Notes: generated by a model not told the origin, from the sequence alone. A stretch of DNA of 24,128 nucleotides from an uncultured Acetatifactor sp. (GCA_910585665.1 CAJUFI010000030.1:24690-48817); one strand, 5' to 3'; positions 8,072 through 15,911 are shown, numbered from the stretch's first letter. Numbers and translations: made by a program.

Positions 8072-10366
8072 TCATTCCGCCAGATACATCTTCAGCCCGT
8101 CTTCTATCTTCTGGACCGTATCTTCCCTGGACCGGCTTCCCTCCAGGTAGGGCCCCAGGCATTCGATCAGCACTTCGCGAATCTTGGCATCCTCTTTCAC
8201 GGGCCGGTCCAACGCCTTGCACATAGCGCACAGCTTCTGTGCCGTCTCCTGGGAATAGGGCTTGCTCTCGAACATCATACCGTCTCCGATATCCGTCCCG
8301 ATGCTGACTACAGCCGAATAGTCGGAACGATCCTTGACCGCCAGCTTCTCCAGGGACGCGCTGTTCACAGGAAAGCCATTGCTGTCCGTGTCCTGCACCT
8401 GCTGGGACAGAGCGAACTGCAGGAAATCCTTGGCCGTATCTATATACTGGCTCTTGGAGCAGATTCCCATCTGCATGGAAGGAAGAAAGCGGTTTTCGAA
8501 GGCAGCGCAATCGCCCTTGATATATTCCACCATAGACATGGGGAACATGCAGTCATCGAACCCTCCCACTTCCTGGAAGGCCAGCTTCGTCTCCGCGGCA
8601 AGATTCCACATGCCCGATAGCACATCCTCCTCGGACCGGGAGGCAATGATGCCGCAGCTGTCGCCTATGGTCTTGAGATACTCCAGATATCTCCCCATGG
8701 CCTCCCTGTCCAGCTGCTTGCCGCTTACGATTTCGTCACAGAAATAAGGGTAAAATGTGTCCACCAGCTCCGCCACGGTCTGGGGCTGCAGATAGTTGTA
8801 GTCCGCCTGGGCCAGGAATTCCGAAAGCGCCTGGATAGAGCTCATGTTCTCCGGAGCGATGTCGCGCCCCATGGCCATGTTGAACCCGAACTGCAGCGGC
8901 ACCACATATCTCTTGCCGTCTTCCCGCACATAAACGCCCGTAATATTGGCCAGCACCTCCCCGGACTCCTCCAGAGGCTTCACCACATCGTCCAGATCTG
9001 CCAGCAGCCCCTTATCGGAATAAGAGTCCATGTTCAGATGGTCCATGACCACGATATCCGGCGCGTCGCTCCCCATCAGCCTGGTATTCAGCTCCTGGTA
9101 GACCGCCTCGTAGTCCGGTATCTCATAATGATACATGGGATATACATACTGTATGTCTATCAGCACCTCCGGATGGGCCTTGTGGTACAGGGTGGCCGCC
9201 TGCTTCAGCAAAGTGTTCTCATAGACCGTGTACAGCCGCAGAACCTCTTTGACTTCCGAAACCGCCTCAGGGTCGTATTCATATCGGTTCAGCTTCTTCT
9301 CCCCGTCCGCCAGGAACAGCGCGTAGATGCTCCCGTCCTCCAGCGCGGCGAAATCCGTGCAATAATATTCCGACATCCCGAAGTCCGTCTCTATGCCCGA
9401 TGCCAGCTGCTCCCACTGTCCTTCCGGATTCCCTCCGGCCAGCCTGAAAATGCCGTTTTCACAGGCGCCGATCAGGGTGCCGTCCTTCAGGGCGCTGAGC
9501 GCCAGGCTGCCGGTGCCTCCGACGGCGAACATGGCATCCGCTCCCTCGCCGCCCTCTCCGGTCGGATAGGGAATCGTCGCCGCTCCATCCTTTCTGCCGT
9601 CTTTGCGCACTTCTATCTGGCCGCCGCTTCCCTCTGAGGAACACAGATAGGCATTGGTGCCGTCCGTCACGATACCGCCCTCATAAAATGCGGTCATCTG
9701 TTCATGCTCCAGGATGCTGCCGTCCTCTCCGGACAAAAGGGCCACGCCGGTGTAGGAAAGGGTCATCAGGGTGCCATTGTCCAGCGCTGCCATCCCTGTC
9801 ACCATCTCGTAACTGCCCGTCTCCTCATTCTGTACGTTCCACTCTCCGGGCGTGATTTCCCGGACGGCATCCCCTTCGCCTTTCCACAGATGGGTCTTGA
9901 ACGCATCTTCCTCCGTATAACCGGTGTACAGATACTCTCCGCCTCCCGACCGGGCCAGCCCGATCTCCATCCATTCCTCGGCCGGAAGCTCTATCGAGGC
10001 AAACCAGCCCGGCGTCACCTCCGCATAGCTATCCCCCTGCTTTTCCCATTCGCTCAAGACCGTCTTCCCGTTTTCCTGCTTCGATGCCAGAAAGCGAAGT
10101 TTGTCTTCCGCCGTATACATCTGTATGATATCCCAACCATCCAGTTCCGCGGGCAAGGGCTCCTGGTTCTCCACGTATCTTCCCTTGCTCTGCTCTGCCT
10201 GGCTTCCGCCGTTTCCGCCGGTTCCTTCGTTCCCGCCGGTTCCGCCGTTGCCTTCTGCTCTGCTGTCTCCCGCGGATTCCCCTTTGCCGCAGCCGCTGAG
10301 GGCACCGGCAAGAACCGCCGCCGTCAGCAGGGCCGCAAGCCATCTTCTGCCATTTTTCCTGTCCAT
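8072..10366 (-). CDS. Two-domain lipoprotein: repetitive beta domain plus solute-binding domain
   Basis: A 764-residue surface lipoprotein, far longer than the 420-550 usual for solute-binding proteins. Lipobox LSGC places the lipidated residue at Cys26. A Gly/Asn/Thr spacer (about 30-55) follows. Residues about 60-365 hold blade-like repeats such as AALDNGTLMTLS, SALKDGTLIGA and AALEDGSIYALF, which suggests a beta-propeller; this is read from the pattern, not a fold search. From about 372 a type 1 solute-binding domain begins (LRLYTVYENTLLKQAATLYH), with family-typical DAPDIVVMDHLN, KRYVVPLQFGFNMAMG and TAKDFLQFALS. AGGAGGT lies ten bases before the ATG. No permease genes adjoin it. Upstream lies a two-component operon, separated by a structured 364-base gap, so it may be a target or ligand-presenting partner of that kinase. 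Ligand unknown. Confidence 0.85.
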   Translation of the reverse strand: MDRKNGRRWLAALLTAAVLAGALSGCGKGESAGDSRAEGNGGTGGNEGTGGNGGSQAEQSKGRYVENQEPLPAELDGWDIIQMYTAEDKLRFLASKQENGKTVLSEWEKQGDSYAEVTPGWFASIELPAEEWMEIGLARSGGGEYLYTGYTEEDAFKTHLWKGEGDAVREITPGEWNVQNEETGSYEMVTGMAALDNGTLMTLSYTGVALLSGEDGSILEHEQMTAFYEGGIVTDGTNAYLCSSEGSGGQIEVRKDGRKDGAATIPYPTGEGGEGADAMFAVGGTGSLALSALKDGTLIGACENGIFRLAGGNPEGQWEQLASGIETDFGMSEYYCTDFAALEDGSIYALFLADGEKKLNRYEYDPEAVSEVKEVLRLYTVYENTLLKQAATLYHKAHPEVLIDIQYVYPMYHYEIPDYEAVYQELNTRLMGSDAPDIVVMDHLNMDSYSDKGLLADLDDVVKPLEESGEVLANITGVYVREDGKRYVVPLQFGFNMAMGRDIAPENMSSIQALSEFLAQADYNYLQPQTVAELVDTFYPYFCDEIVSGKQLDREAMGRYLEYLKTIGDSCGIIASRSEEDVLSGMWNLAAETKLAFQEVGGFDDCMFPMSMVEYIKGDCAAFENRFLPSMQMGICSKSQYIDTAKDFLQFALSQQVQDTDSNGFPVNSASLEKLAVKDRSDYSAVVSIGTDIGDGMMFESKPYSQETAQKLCAMCKALDRPVKEDAKIREVLIECLGPYLEGSRSREDTVQKIEDGLKMYLAE
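10197..10262 (-). repeat. Low-complexity Gly-rich linker repeat
   Basis: Short GC-rich units built on GGCGGAACC/GGAACGAAG-type codons encode the Gly/Asn/Thr spacer GGTGGNEGTGGNGGS just behind the lipidated cysteine of the two-domain lipoprotein. It serves as a flexible tether between membrane anchor and folded domains, and the repeats could vary in number between strains by slippage. Confidence 0.6.
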
Positions 10367-10461
10367 TTCTCCGTTACCTCCTGTTCCGGTTTCGCTATCC
10401 GTCCACCATGCCTCAGGAACTGTTTCTCAGTCGTTCGAGGACAACTCCTTCGGGGCTATCG

Positions 10462-10490
10462 GATTACGAGCGCGTAATCTTTTTATTCTT
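10462..10490 (+). terminator. Hairpin with T run, reading left to right
   Basis: GATTACG (10462-10468) and CGTAATC (10473-10479) form a perfect seven-base stem with loop AGCG, followed at once on the plus strand by TTTTTATTCTT. This has the form of an intrinsic terminator for plus-strand transcription, yet no plus-strand gene ends nearby. It could end a small antisense RNA or act as a dyad in the lipoprotein leader on the minus strand. Confidence 0.4.
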
Positions 10491-10681
10491 CCACAATGCG
10501 TTTACGCCTGCCCTGCGGACTCCCATATCCCACATATTCCCACTCAGCGCGCGCTTCGGGCCCATGGTCTATCCGCAGCTCAGTTCCCGGTTATCATAGC
10601 AATCAGATGTGACAAAGTTGCGTCATAGATGTGCCTAAGTTGTCACATACCCTCTGTTCACACAAGTTTCACAAACAGAAC

Positions 10682-10724
10682 GAGCTCCCTGACGGAACTC
10701 CCGATGAAGCCCGTCAGAAAGCTC
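10682..10724 (-). terminator. Likely terminator after the two-component operon
   Basis: CTGACGG (10689-10695) pairs with CCGTCAG (10711-10717), extended outward by GAGCT (10682-10686) with AGCTC (10720-10724) around small internal loops. It starts seven bases after the unknown protein's stop at 10731. On the minus strand a GTTCTGTTTG segment follows, a weak U-rich tail. Confidence 0.5.
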
Positions 10725-10730
10725 TGATAT

Positions 10731-11612
10731 CTATCTTGCTTCCTCTGAACCTGCTATGTCAGCTGTCATTGTCAGTTGGAGGTAGATATAGACATACTCA
10801 TACTCATATATCGCCCTGCTATCCGGAGTGTCCATATCCCCGGCTGCGTTATCCGCAGACGTCATCACGACGCTGCTGATGTCAATGACCGCGGACATCT
10901 CTCCGTTTCCGAGGCTCTTGCGGAAGGATTTTTTGCCCAGGTCATATCTCCCCACCGTGGAATAGCTGGATACGATTCCGAATGAATCCGCGTAATCATC
11001 CAAAAGCGTGTCTATCCTGTCACGGTCCTGATATTCTATCGGATGGCTGACGGTGACCGCCGCGCTCATCACCTGTCCGGTGGCCGCGTTCAGAATCAGC
11101 ATCCCGTCTATGCCCGCGGCGTTGAGCTCCACAGCCCAATAGCTGAGCCAGGGCGCTTCCCCGGACTCCTCCTCCCTGGCCCAGAGGAAACAGCCCACCT
11201 TGTACTCCCTGGCCTCTCCCCCCTCATCCGGCTCCAAGCCCAGCCGCGGCAGCAGGAACTCCTCCATCCAGCCCTTTCCGCAGTCCACGGCCTGCGCCAT
11301 GGACAATTGGCCTGCCTGGGGCTCATGCAGATGTCTGTCCCCTCCTCTTTTCAGACATTCCACCGCCTGCGCCAGTTCCTCCTGCGTCAATTCCGCCTGC
11401 CGCACCGCGGCTTCGTCCACGTCCTGGGCCTCCATCTTCTGGGTCTGAACCTGAATAATCCTCATCTCGCCGCCCGCGTCCAAAATCCTGTCCTCCTCTG
11501 CCGCCAGCCGCACCTCCACCAATGCCAGGCCGCCGAAGGCGATGGCAATGGCTGCCAGGATACCGAGCAAATCCGCCAAACGGCTCCTCTTTTCAGTCTT
11601 CGTCCTCTTCAT
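10731..11612 (-). CDS. Membrane-anchored protein of unknown function, linked to two-component genes
   Basis: A 293-residue protein I do not recognise. One hydrophobic segment (about 12-33) after a basic N-terminus should anchor it with the rest outside. A middle stretch (about 104-185), from LSMAQAVDCGKGWMEEF to SYWAVELNAAGIDGMLI and LNAATGQVMSA, resembles the helix-strand-strand layout of PepSY-like domains ending in an A-T-G-x-V turn; this is pattern inference. Late residues include SSYSTVGRYDLGKKSFRK and a Tyr-rich YEYEYVYIYLQL. The ATG at 11612 lies inside the kinase gene, overlapping its end by 20 bases, with AAAGGCGGG upstream; a GTG seven codons earlier is possible. The overlap implies translational coupling, so it probably modulates or is sensed with the kinase, or is an accessory sensor. 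Confidence 0.7.
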   Translation of the reverse strand: MKRTKTEKRSRLADLLGILAAIAIAFGGLALVEVRLAAEEDRILDAGGEMRIIQVQTQKMEAQDVDEAAVRQAELTQEELAQAVECLKRGGDRHLHEPQAGQLSMAQAVDCGKGWMEEFLLPRLGLEPDEGGEAREYKVGCFLWAREEESGEAPWLSYWAVELNAAGIDGMLILNAATGQVMSAAVTVSHPIEYQDRDRIDTLLDDYADSFGIVSSYSTVGRYDLGKKSFRKSLGNGEMSAVIDISSVVMTSADNAAGDMDTPDSRAIYEYEYVYIYLQLTMTADIAGSEEAR

Positions 11613-13182
11613 CCTCTGTCCCGCCTTTCTCACAGTCCAGGCAAAAGCTCACCCTGGTTCCCTCTCCTTTTCTGCTCCGGAACATAAGCTCACAGCCGTG
11701 CACCCTGGCGATCCGTTCCGCCAAAGCCAGGCCCAGGCCTGCGCCGTGCTGCTGCCTGGAACGGGCTTTGTCCACCATGTAGAAAGCCTCCGTGATCCTG
11801 GACAACTCTTCCTCCTCCATGCCGCAGCCGTCGTCCTCCACACTGATCCGGTACCCTTCCTCCGTCACCTCTCCCAGCAACGCGATCCGGCCGCAGCCGG
11901 CTTTCATGGAGTTGTCCATGAGGTTGATCAGCAATGTCTTCAACAAATCGTAATCCACCTTGATATAGGCCGGCTCCGCCTCCAGCCGCAGCGCCACCTG
12001 CCTCTCCAGGAAAATCGGCCTCATGCCCTCCGCCACATCCTGCAGCAGTTCGTCCGCCGCCATCTCCTGCAGAGGGAAGCTCTGCCGCCCCAGCACGGTC
12101 AGATCCATCAGCTTCAGCGACAATGCCTCCAGGCGCATCCCCTCGTTCCAGATATACCAGGACGCGTCCCGCACCGTCTCCCTGGGAAGCTCCCTCTGGT
12201 ATATCATATCCGCATATCCGATGATGGAAGTCAGCGGCGTCTTCATCTCATGGGCGAAGTTCCCCACGAAATCCTCCTTTTCCCGGGCCGCCCGGGACAG
12301 GGCTTCCACCTTCTCCTCCACGGCCTCGGCCATCCGGTTGAAGCTCACCGCCAGCTCGCCGATTTCATCCCTTCCCCTGATAGCCAGGCGCTCCTCGTAA
12401 TCTCCCCTGGCCATCCGGTCCGCCGCCTCCGACATCCGCTTCAGGGGCCCGGTCAAAAGGACCGAAAACATCCCCAGCAAAGCCATGCCGATCACCATGG
12501 CAAACAGATAGCACCGCAGGAAGTACTGCCGCAGGGTCTCCTGCTGCCCCACGGTCTTGCTGATGTCCCACTGGGTCACGAAATAAATCCAACGAAGACC
12601 GTCCTCCGCGCTGTCCTCCAGCATATCCCATCCGCTGCATTCCACCATGCCGCCCACCAGGACGCTGCTGCCCTCAGGATCCTTCCGGAACCGGTACACA
12701 TGGGCGTCCTCCTCCAGACTGTCCAGGAAAGAAGAATCCATCCCCTCTATCTCCGAGCACAGCAGTGTCTTATCCTCAGCATAAAAAGCCACCGGAAGGC
12801 TGATCTCTTTTGCAAGGAAATCAAACAGCGCCCCCGCTGGCTCCAAAAGCCCAGGATTCTGCTCCAGGAAGCCGCTCTCCCCCTGCCCGTTTGCCGCGCC
12901 CTCTTTCCCGAAGCTGTCTTCCGCCCACTGCCATATCAAGAACGATTTTTCCTGTACAGAGAAATCATCCTCCGTCACCACCATACTCATCTGGACATCC
13001 AAATATGTCAGCAGGGCCGACTGGACGGTGAACTTGTCATACTGATATTGTTTCATGGCGAAATCCCCTTCCCTCGCCATGCTGCTTTCCATAGAATAAC
13101 GGAGCAAAAAATACCCCGATATCGAAAATGCCAGGCCGAACACCAATGTCCCGCACAGGAAAATCTTCGTAAACAACCGCAT
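11593..13182 (-). CDS. HAMP-domain sensor histidine kinase
   Basis: A 529-residue orthodox membrane kinase. TM1 (about 5-28) and TM2 (about 220-244) enclose an extracellular sensor of about 190 residues with no recognised domain. A HAMP segment (about 242-296) with PLKRMSEAADRMARGDY and DEIGELAVSFNRM leads to HisKA with NFAHEMKTPLTSIIGY (His311). The HATPase_c domain has N box LINLMDNSMKA, DDGCGM and GAGLGLALAERI. The N box reads MDNSMKA where most have xxNAxKF, a mild variation. It lies 22 bases after the response regulator gene and overlaps the unknown protein gene at its 3' end, so the three form one operon. It should phosphorylate the neighbouring OmpR-type regulator. A very acidic tail (EDEEDED) closes it. 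Confidence 0.9.
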   Translation of the reverse strand: MRLFTKIFLCGTLVFGLAFSISGYFLLRYSMESSMAREGDFAMKQYQYDKFTVQSALLTYLDVQMSMVVTEDDFSVQEKSFLIWQWAEDSFGKEGAANGQGESGFLEQNPGLLEPAGALFDFLAKEISLPVAFYAEDKTLLCSEIEGMDSSFLDSLEEDAHVYRFRKDPEGSSVLVGGMVECSGWDMLEDSAEDGLRWIYFVTQWDISKTVGQQETLRQYFLRCYLFAMVIGMALLGMFSVLLTGPLKRMSEAADRMARGDYEERLAIRGRDEIGELAVSFNRMAEAVEEKVEALSRAAREKEDFVGNFAHEMKTPLTSIIGYADMIYQRELPRETVRDASWYIWNEGMRLEALSLKLMDLTVLGRQSFPLQEMAADELLQDVAEGMRPIFLERQVALRLEAEPAYIKVDYDLLKTLLINLMDNSMKAGCGRIALLGEVTEEGYRISVEDDGCGMEEEELSRITEAFYMVDKARSRQQHGAGLGLALAERIARVHGCELMFRSRKGEGTRVSFCLDCEKGGTEDEEDED

Positions 13183-13204
13183 ATGCCGAACTCCCTGCCC
13201 GTAT

Positions 13205-13864
13205 CTAACCGTTCCCCTCCAGCCGGTACCCTATACGGAATACCGTCCGGATCTTATCCTCCCAGCCCAGCTTCTTCCGCAGCCTCTGGATATGGCTGTC
13301 CAGCGTCCGGGTGGCTCCGGTAAAGGGCTCCTTCCACACTTTTTCGTACAATTGTTCTCTGAAAAGCGCAATGTTGCGGTTCTGCATCAGCTCCACCAGC
13401 AGATCGAACTCCTTCATCGTCAGCACCACCGGCTGCCCGGCCTTCAACACCTGCCTGGAGCTCAGCTGGACGGACACGTCCCCGAATTCCAGCTGCCTGT
13501 CCCCCTTTCCCAGCCTCCGCAGCACTGCTTCCACCCTGGCCAACAGCTCCCCCACCTGGAACGGCTTCACCAGATAATCGTCCGCCCCCGCTTTCAGCCC
13601 CCGCACCTTGTCGTTTATGCTCCCCTTGGCCGTCAGGAAAATCACAGGCGTGCCGGTGGGCTTGATATATTCCAAAAGCTCATAGCCGTCCACTTCAGGG
13701 AGCATGATGTCCAACAGGACCAGGTCGAAAGCCCTCCGCTCAATATAATCCGCCCCCTGCATGCCGTCATAGGCGCATACGCAGCGGTACCCCTCCGCGC
13801 TCAGATTCATGCTGATCAGATTGGAAATCGCTTCATCGTCCTCCACCACGAGAATATCCGTCAC
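13205..13864 (-). CDS. OmpR/PhoB-type response regulator
   Basis: A 219-residue DNA-binding regulator. The receiver has acidic residues at 9-10 (VVEDDE), phospho-acceptor Asp52 (LVLLDIMLPEVDGYE), Thr78 (FLTAKG) and Lys100 (DDYLVKPF). The C-terminal winged helix (about 120-217) has LTMKEFDLLVELMQ, FTGATRTLDSHIQRLRKKL and FRIGYRLEG. An ATG six codons upstream keeps the frame open, but AGGAGGTGG followed by TTTT and GTG makes GTG at 13864 the better start, giving VTDILVVEDD. It is the first gene of the operon with the cognate kinase and the unknown membrane protein. Targets may include the lipoprotein gene beyond the structured gap, as an inference from order. Confidence 0.9.
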   Translation of the reverse strand: MTDILVVEDDEAISNLISMNLSAEGYRCVCAYDGMQGADYIERRAFDLVLLDIMLPEVDGYELLEYIKPTGTPVIFLTAKGSINDKVRGLKAGADDYLVKPFQVGELLARVEAVLRRLGKGDRQLEFGDVSVQLSSRQVLKAGQPVVLTMKEFDLLVELMQNRNIALFREQLYEKVWKEPFTGATRTLDSHIQRLRKKLGWEDKIRTVFRIGYRLEGNG

Positions 13865-13887
13865 AAAACCACCTCCTGCCATTTTTC

Positions 13888-13933
13888 AGTATACCCAAAA
13901 AATGTATCCGACTTGTAAAATCCGCCCTGTCAA
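13888..13933 (-). promoter_or_regulatory. Candidate promoter elements for the two-component operon
   Basis: A perfect TTGACA (minus strand, 13928-13933) overlaps the T tail of the previous gene's terminator, but only weak -10 matches (GATACA) lie at the right distance. A TATACT (13888-13893) is nearer the start with a poor -35. Which one is used is unclear; a regulator-assisted promoter is possible. Confidence 0.35.
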
Positions 13934-13963
13934 AAAGCCGCCGGAACCTGTCATTCCGGCGGT
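13931..13963 (-). terminator. Rho-independent terminator of the zinc-ribbon gene
   Basis: CCGCCGGAA (13938-13946) and TTCCGGCGG (13954-13962) form a perfect nine-base GC-rich stem with a seven-base loop. On the minus strand it is followed by CTTTTTG. It begins about 30 bases after the stop at 13993. Confidence 0.8.
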
Positions 13964-13992
13964 CTCTCAAAACAACTCTATTCTTCCGAACC

Positions 13993-14595
13993 TCAGACCT
14001 TACTCATATCGATCATGCCTTCCACAGCCGACCAGTCGATGTCCGGCAGATTCTTCTGCATCACGTCCGCCGTCATCTTCTGCTTAGAGCTCATCTTGGC
14101 CGCATTGAACACCAGGAACCCCAGCGCAATGACCACAGCTATCCCCATGATCGCCATAGGCGCCCCCATCTGCCAGGACGGATCGAACCGGCCAGGTTCG
14201 TTCTTTATATAAAAATAACACCCCACGCTGAATATCAGCCCCACCAGGACGCTGATGATAGAATTCTCAAAAAGCTTATTCTTCAGATTAGCCACCGCCC
14301 AGGACTGAGGCTTCCCGCAATGAGGGCATATATCCTTGAACGCCGCATTATAGATGTGCTTCCCCTCCGCATTCTCATAAGCCTCCTGCAGAGTATTCTT
14401 CAAATTCTGGAAAGCCTGCTCTCCCAGCTTCGTCTCCTCCTTCTGGGACAAAGACCTGGATATACTATTATGAGTCGCCTCCGTCCCCACAATCGTAGCC
14501 TGCAGCGCGCCGCTCTCCTTCGTGCACTGCTCACACCTGAATGAATAAGGTACCTTAGCGCTCTCTGTCCTTTTATGCTTGTAATAAGAACTCAT
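13993..14595 (-). CDS. Small membrane protein with split zinc-ribbon cysteines
   Basis: A 200-residue protein of unknown function. Two Cys-x2-Cys pairs, CEQC (21-24) and CPHC (90-93), could together bind one zinc ion although about 65 residues of helical, Gln/Lys/Glu-rich sequence separate them. Two hydrophobic segments follow (about 110-130 and 143-166), so the N-terminal zinc part and the C-terminal tail (DWSAVEGMIDMSKV) should lie on the same side, probably the cytoplasm. The frame is open 31 codons upstream into a repeat, but AGGAGG nine bases before the ATG at 14595 fixes the start. It stands alone between a good terminator and a hairpin-rich element. No enzymatic motif is visible. Confidence 0.75.
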   Translation of the reverse strand: MSSYYKHKRTESAKVPYSFRCEQCTKESGALQATIVGTEATHNSISRSLSQKEETKLGEQAFQNLKNTLQEAYENAEGKHIYNAAFKDICPHCGKPQSWAVANLKNKLFENSIISVLVGLIFSVGCYFYIKNEPGRFDPSWQMGAPMAIMGIAVVIALGFLVFNAAKMSSKQKMTADVMQKNLPDIDWSAVEGMIDMSKV

Positions 14596-14617
14596 TTCAA
14601 AAATCCTCCTAAAAATG

Positions 14618-14772
14618 AAATATTTTTCACCTGTGCGGTTGCAATCCAATGGCTTGTCTGCATGCAAGCTATTGCAATGCAGACGCAAGTGCGCGCAAAC
14701 GCGAGTTTTGCGAATGCGGGAGTGGTTCGGATGCTCGAATGAGCATCCAACCGCACAGGTGGAATATTTTTA
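14618..14772. repeat. Hairpin-rich inverted-repeat element, possible dispersed repeat
   Basis: CACCTGTGCGGTTG (14628-14641) is repeated in perfect inversion as CAACCGCACAGGTG (14748-14761), flanked on both sides by similar AT-rich AAATATT/AATATTT sequence. Inside are more pairs: TTGCAAT/ATTGCAA, GTCTGCAT/ATGCAGAC, CGCAAAC/GTTTTGCG, and a perfect hairpin GGATGCTC-GAAT-GAGCATCC. The element fills the whole gap between the kinase stop (14770) and the zinc-ribbon leader. Its nested layout suggests a MITE-like or REP-like unit or a structured RNA. It could also act as the kdgK terminator. The overlapping small open frames are not believable genes. Confidence 0.65.
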
Positions 14773-15801
14773 GCGTTGCACACGCCCCGAGGCATCTCCC
14801 CCGGCCAGAGTCTCCACCTCTTTCCTGGACACCAGGTTGAAGTCGCCCGGAATGGTGTGCTTCAGCGCGGAAGCCGCCACGGCGAATTCCAGAGCGGCCC
14901 TGAAGTTCTTGCCGTCCAGCAGCCCGCAGATGACGCCGGCCGCGAAGGAATCCCCGCCGCCCACGCGGTCGATGATAGGGTGTATGCTGTATTCTTTCGA
15001 ATGATAGAACACCTTGCTGTCCCTGGCGTAGATACATGCCGACCAGCCGTTGTCGGAAGCGGAATTGCTCACCCTCAGGGAGGAAACGCAGTATTCAAAG
15101 TTGTAGTCAGCCACCATCTGCTCAAAAATGGACTGATAACCGGCCAGCTCCAGATTGCCGCTGGTGACATTGGTCTTGCCGGGCTTATAGCCAAGCACCA
15201 GTTCCGCGTCCTCCTCGTTCCCGATGCACACGTCCACATACTGCATCAGATTCTTCATGACCTTCTGGGCCTTCTCGGAAGACCACAGCTTCTTGCGGAA
15301 ATTCAGATCCACGGACACCTTCACGCCGTGCTTCCTGGCCGCCTTCAGCGCCTCCTCGGTAAGTTCGGCCGCGGTGTCGGACACAGCGGGGGTGATGCCT
15401 GTGAAATGGAACCAGTCAGCGCCCTCAAAGATCGCATCGAAATCGAAGTCCGCAGCAGCAGCGGTAGAAATGGAAGAGTGCGCCCTGTCATAGACCACCT
15501 TGGACGGCCTCATAGAGGAGCCGCTCTCCAGATAGTAGATGCCAAGCCGCTCGCCGCACCTTGCGATATGCTTCGTTCCCACATTGTACTTCCGCAGGGA
15601 AGCCACCGCGCACTCGCCGATCTCATTGTCGGGAACCGCCGTGACGAACTCCGTGTCATGCCCGTAGTTGGCCAGAGATACCGCCACATTGGCTTCGCCG
15701 CCGCCATAGTTGATGTCGAACTCGTCCGCCTGAATAAATTTCTCAAAGTTGGGGGTGGACAGCCTTAGCATGATTTCCCCCATGGTAATTATTTTTGCCA
15801 T
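14770..15801 (-). CDS. kdgK: 2-keto-3-deoxygluconate kinase (PfkB family)
   Basis: A 343-residue PfkB/ribokinase-family sugar kinase that should phosphorylate 2-keto-3-deoxygluconate (KDG) to KDPG with ATP. It opens AKIITMGEIMLRLSTP; the substrate-side GGGEANVAVSLA lies at 33-44, and the anion-hole/catalytic motif DRVGGGDSFAAG at 278-289 gives catalytic Asp284. AAGGA-type ribosome sites precede the ATG at 15801. It follows the KDPG aldolase gene by 110 bases, so the two enzymes form the KDG branch used for uronate and pectin breakdown. Between them CCGCGGT (15846-15852) and ACCGCGG (15886-15892) can pair, a possible intercistronic stem. The stop codon abuts the inverted-repeat element. KDG is inferred from the aldolase pairing; a related 2-keto-3-deoxy sugar is possible. 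Confidence 0.85.
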   Translation of the reverse strand: MAKIITMGEIMLRLSTPNFEKFIQADEFDINYGGGEANVAVSLANYGHDTEFVTAVPDNEIGECAVASLRKYNVGTKHIARCGERLGIYYLESGSSMRPSKVVYDRAHSSISTAAAADFDFDAIFEGADWFHFTGITPAVSDTAAELTEEALKAARKHGVKVSVDLNFRKKLWSSEKAQKVMKNLMQYVDVCIGNEEDAELVLGYKPGKTNVTSGNLELAGYQSIFEQMVADYNFEYCVSSLRVSNSASDNGWSACIYARDSKVFYHSKEYSIHPIIDRVGGGDSFAAGVICGLLDGKNFRAALEFAVAASALKHTIPGDFNLVSRKEVETLAGGDASGRVQR

Positions 15802-15911
15802 CTTCCTTCATCCTTTCTCATCATTCATGGACCTCACCATTACCGCCGCGGTCTCTCTATGCCGTTTCCGCGTCCCGGCTGCCACACCGCGGCATGCTTG
15901 TCCGCCTCCTT

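Larger units (their letters stand above)
10367..10730. other. 364-base intergenic region with three dyads
   Basis: No convincing gene lies here. From the right, a hairpin at 10682-10724 follows the unknown protein's stop. Next comes a 9-base perfect inverted repeat, ATGTGACAA (10607-10615) and TTGTCACAT (10640-10648), 24 bases apart, which could be an operator or RNA stem. On the minus strand TATGAT lies just past it at about 10592-10597 as a possible -10 box, without a good -35. Then GATTACG-AGCG-CGTAATC (10462-10479). If transcription starts near 10590 the lipoprotein gene has a leader of over 200 bases. I cannot match it to a known riboswitch. Small open frames on both strands look like by-products. 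Confidence 0.45.

Noticed and set aside
7352..8620. A 422-codon plus-strand open frame
   Set aside because: Runs antisense through the epimerase and the end of the lipoprotein gene and across a promoter region; no recognisable motif.
10408..10599. Small plus-strand frame in the gap before the lipoprotein
   Set aside because: Contains a hairpin with T run in its middle and has no ribosome site; better explained as non-coding.
11542..13323. A 593-codon plus-strand open frame across the kinase region
   Set aside because: Antisense to a well-supported HAMP histidine kinase; rich in His, Gln, Pro and Leu as mirror frames usually are, with no ribosome site.
14592..14795. Small minus-strand frame covering the inverted-repeat element
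   Set aside because: Its sequence is dictated by nested stems and it overlaps the kdgK end and the zinc-ribbon start.
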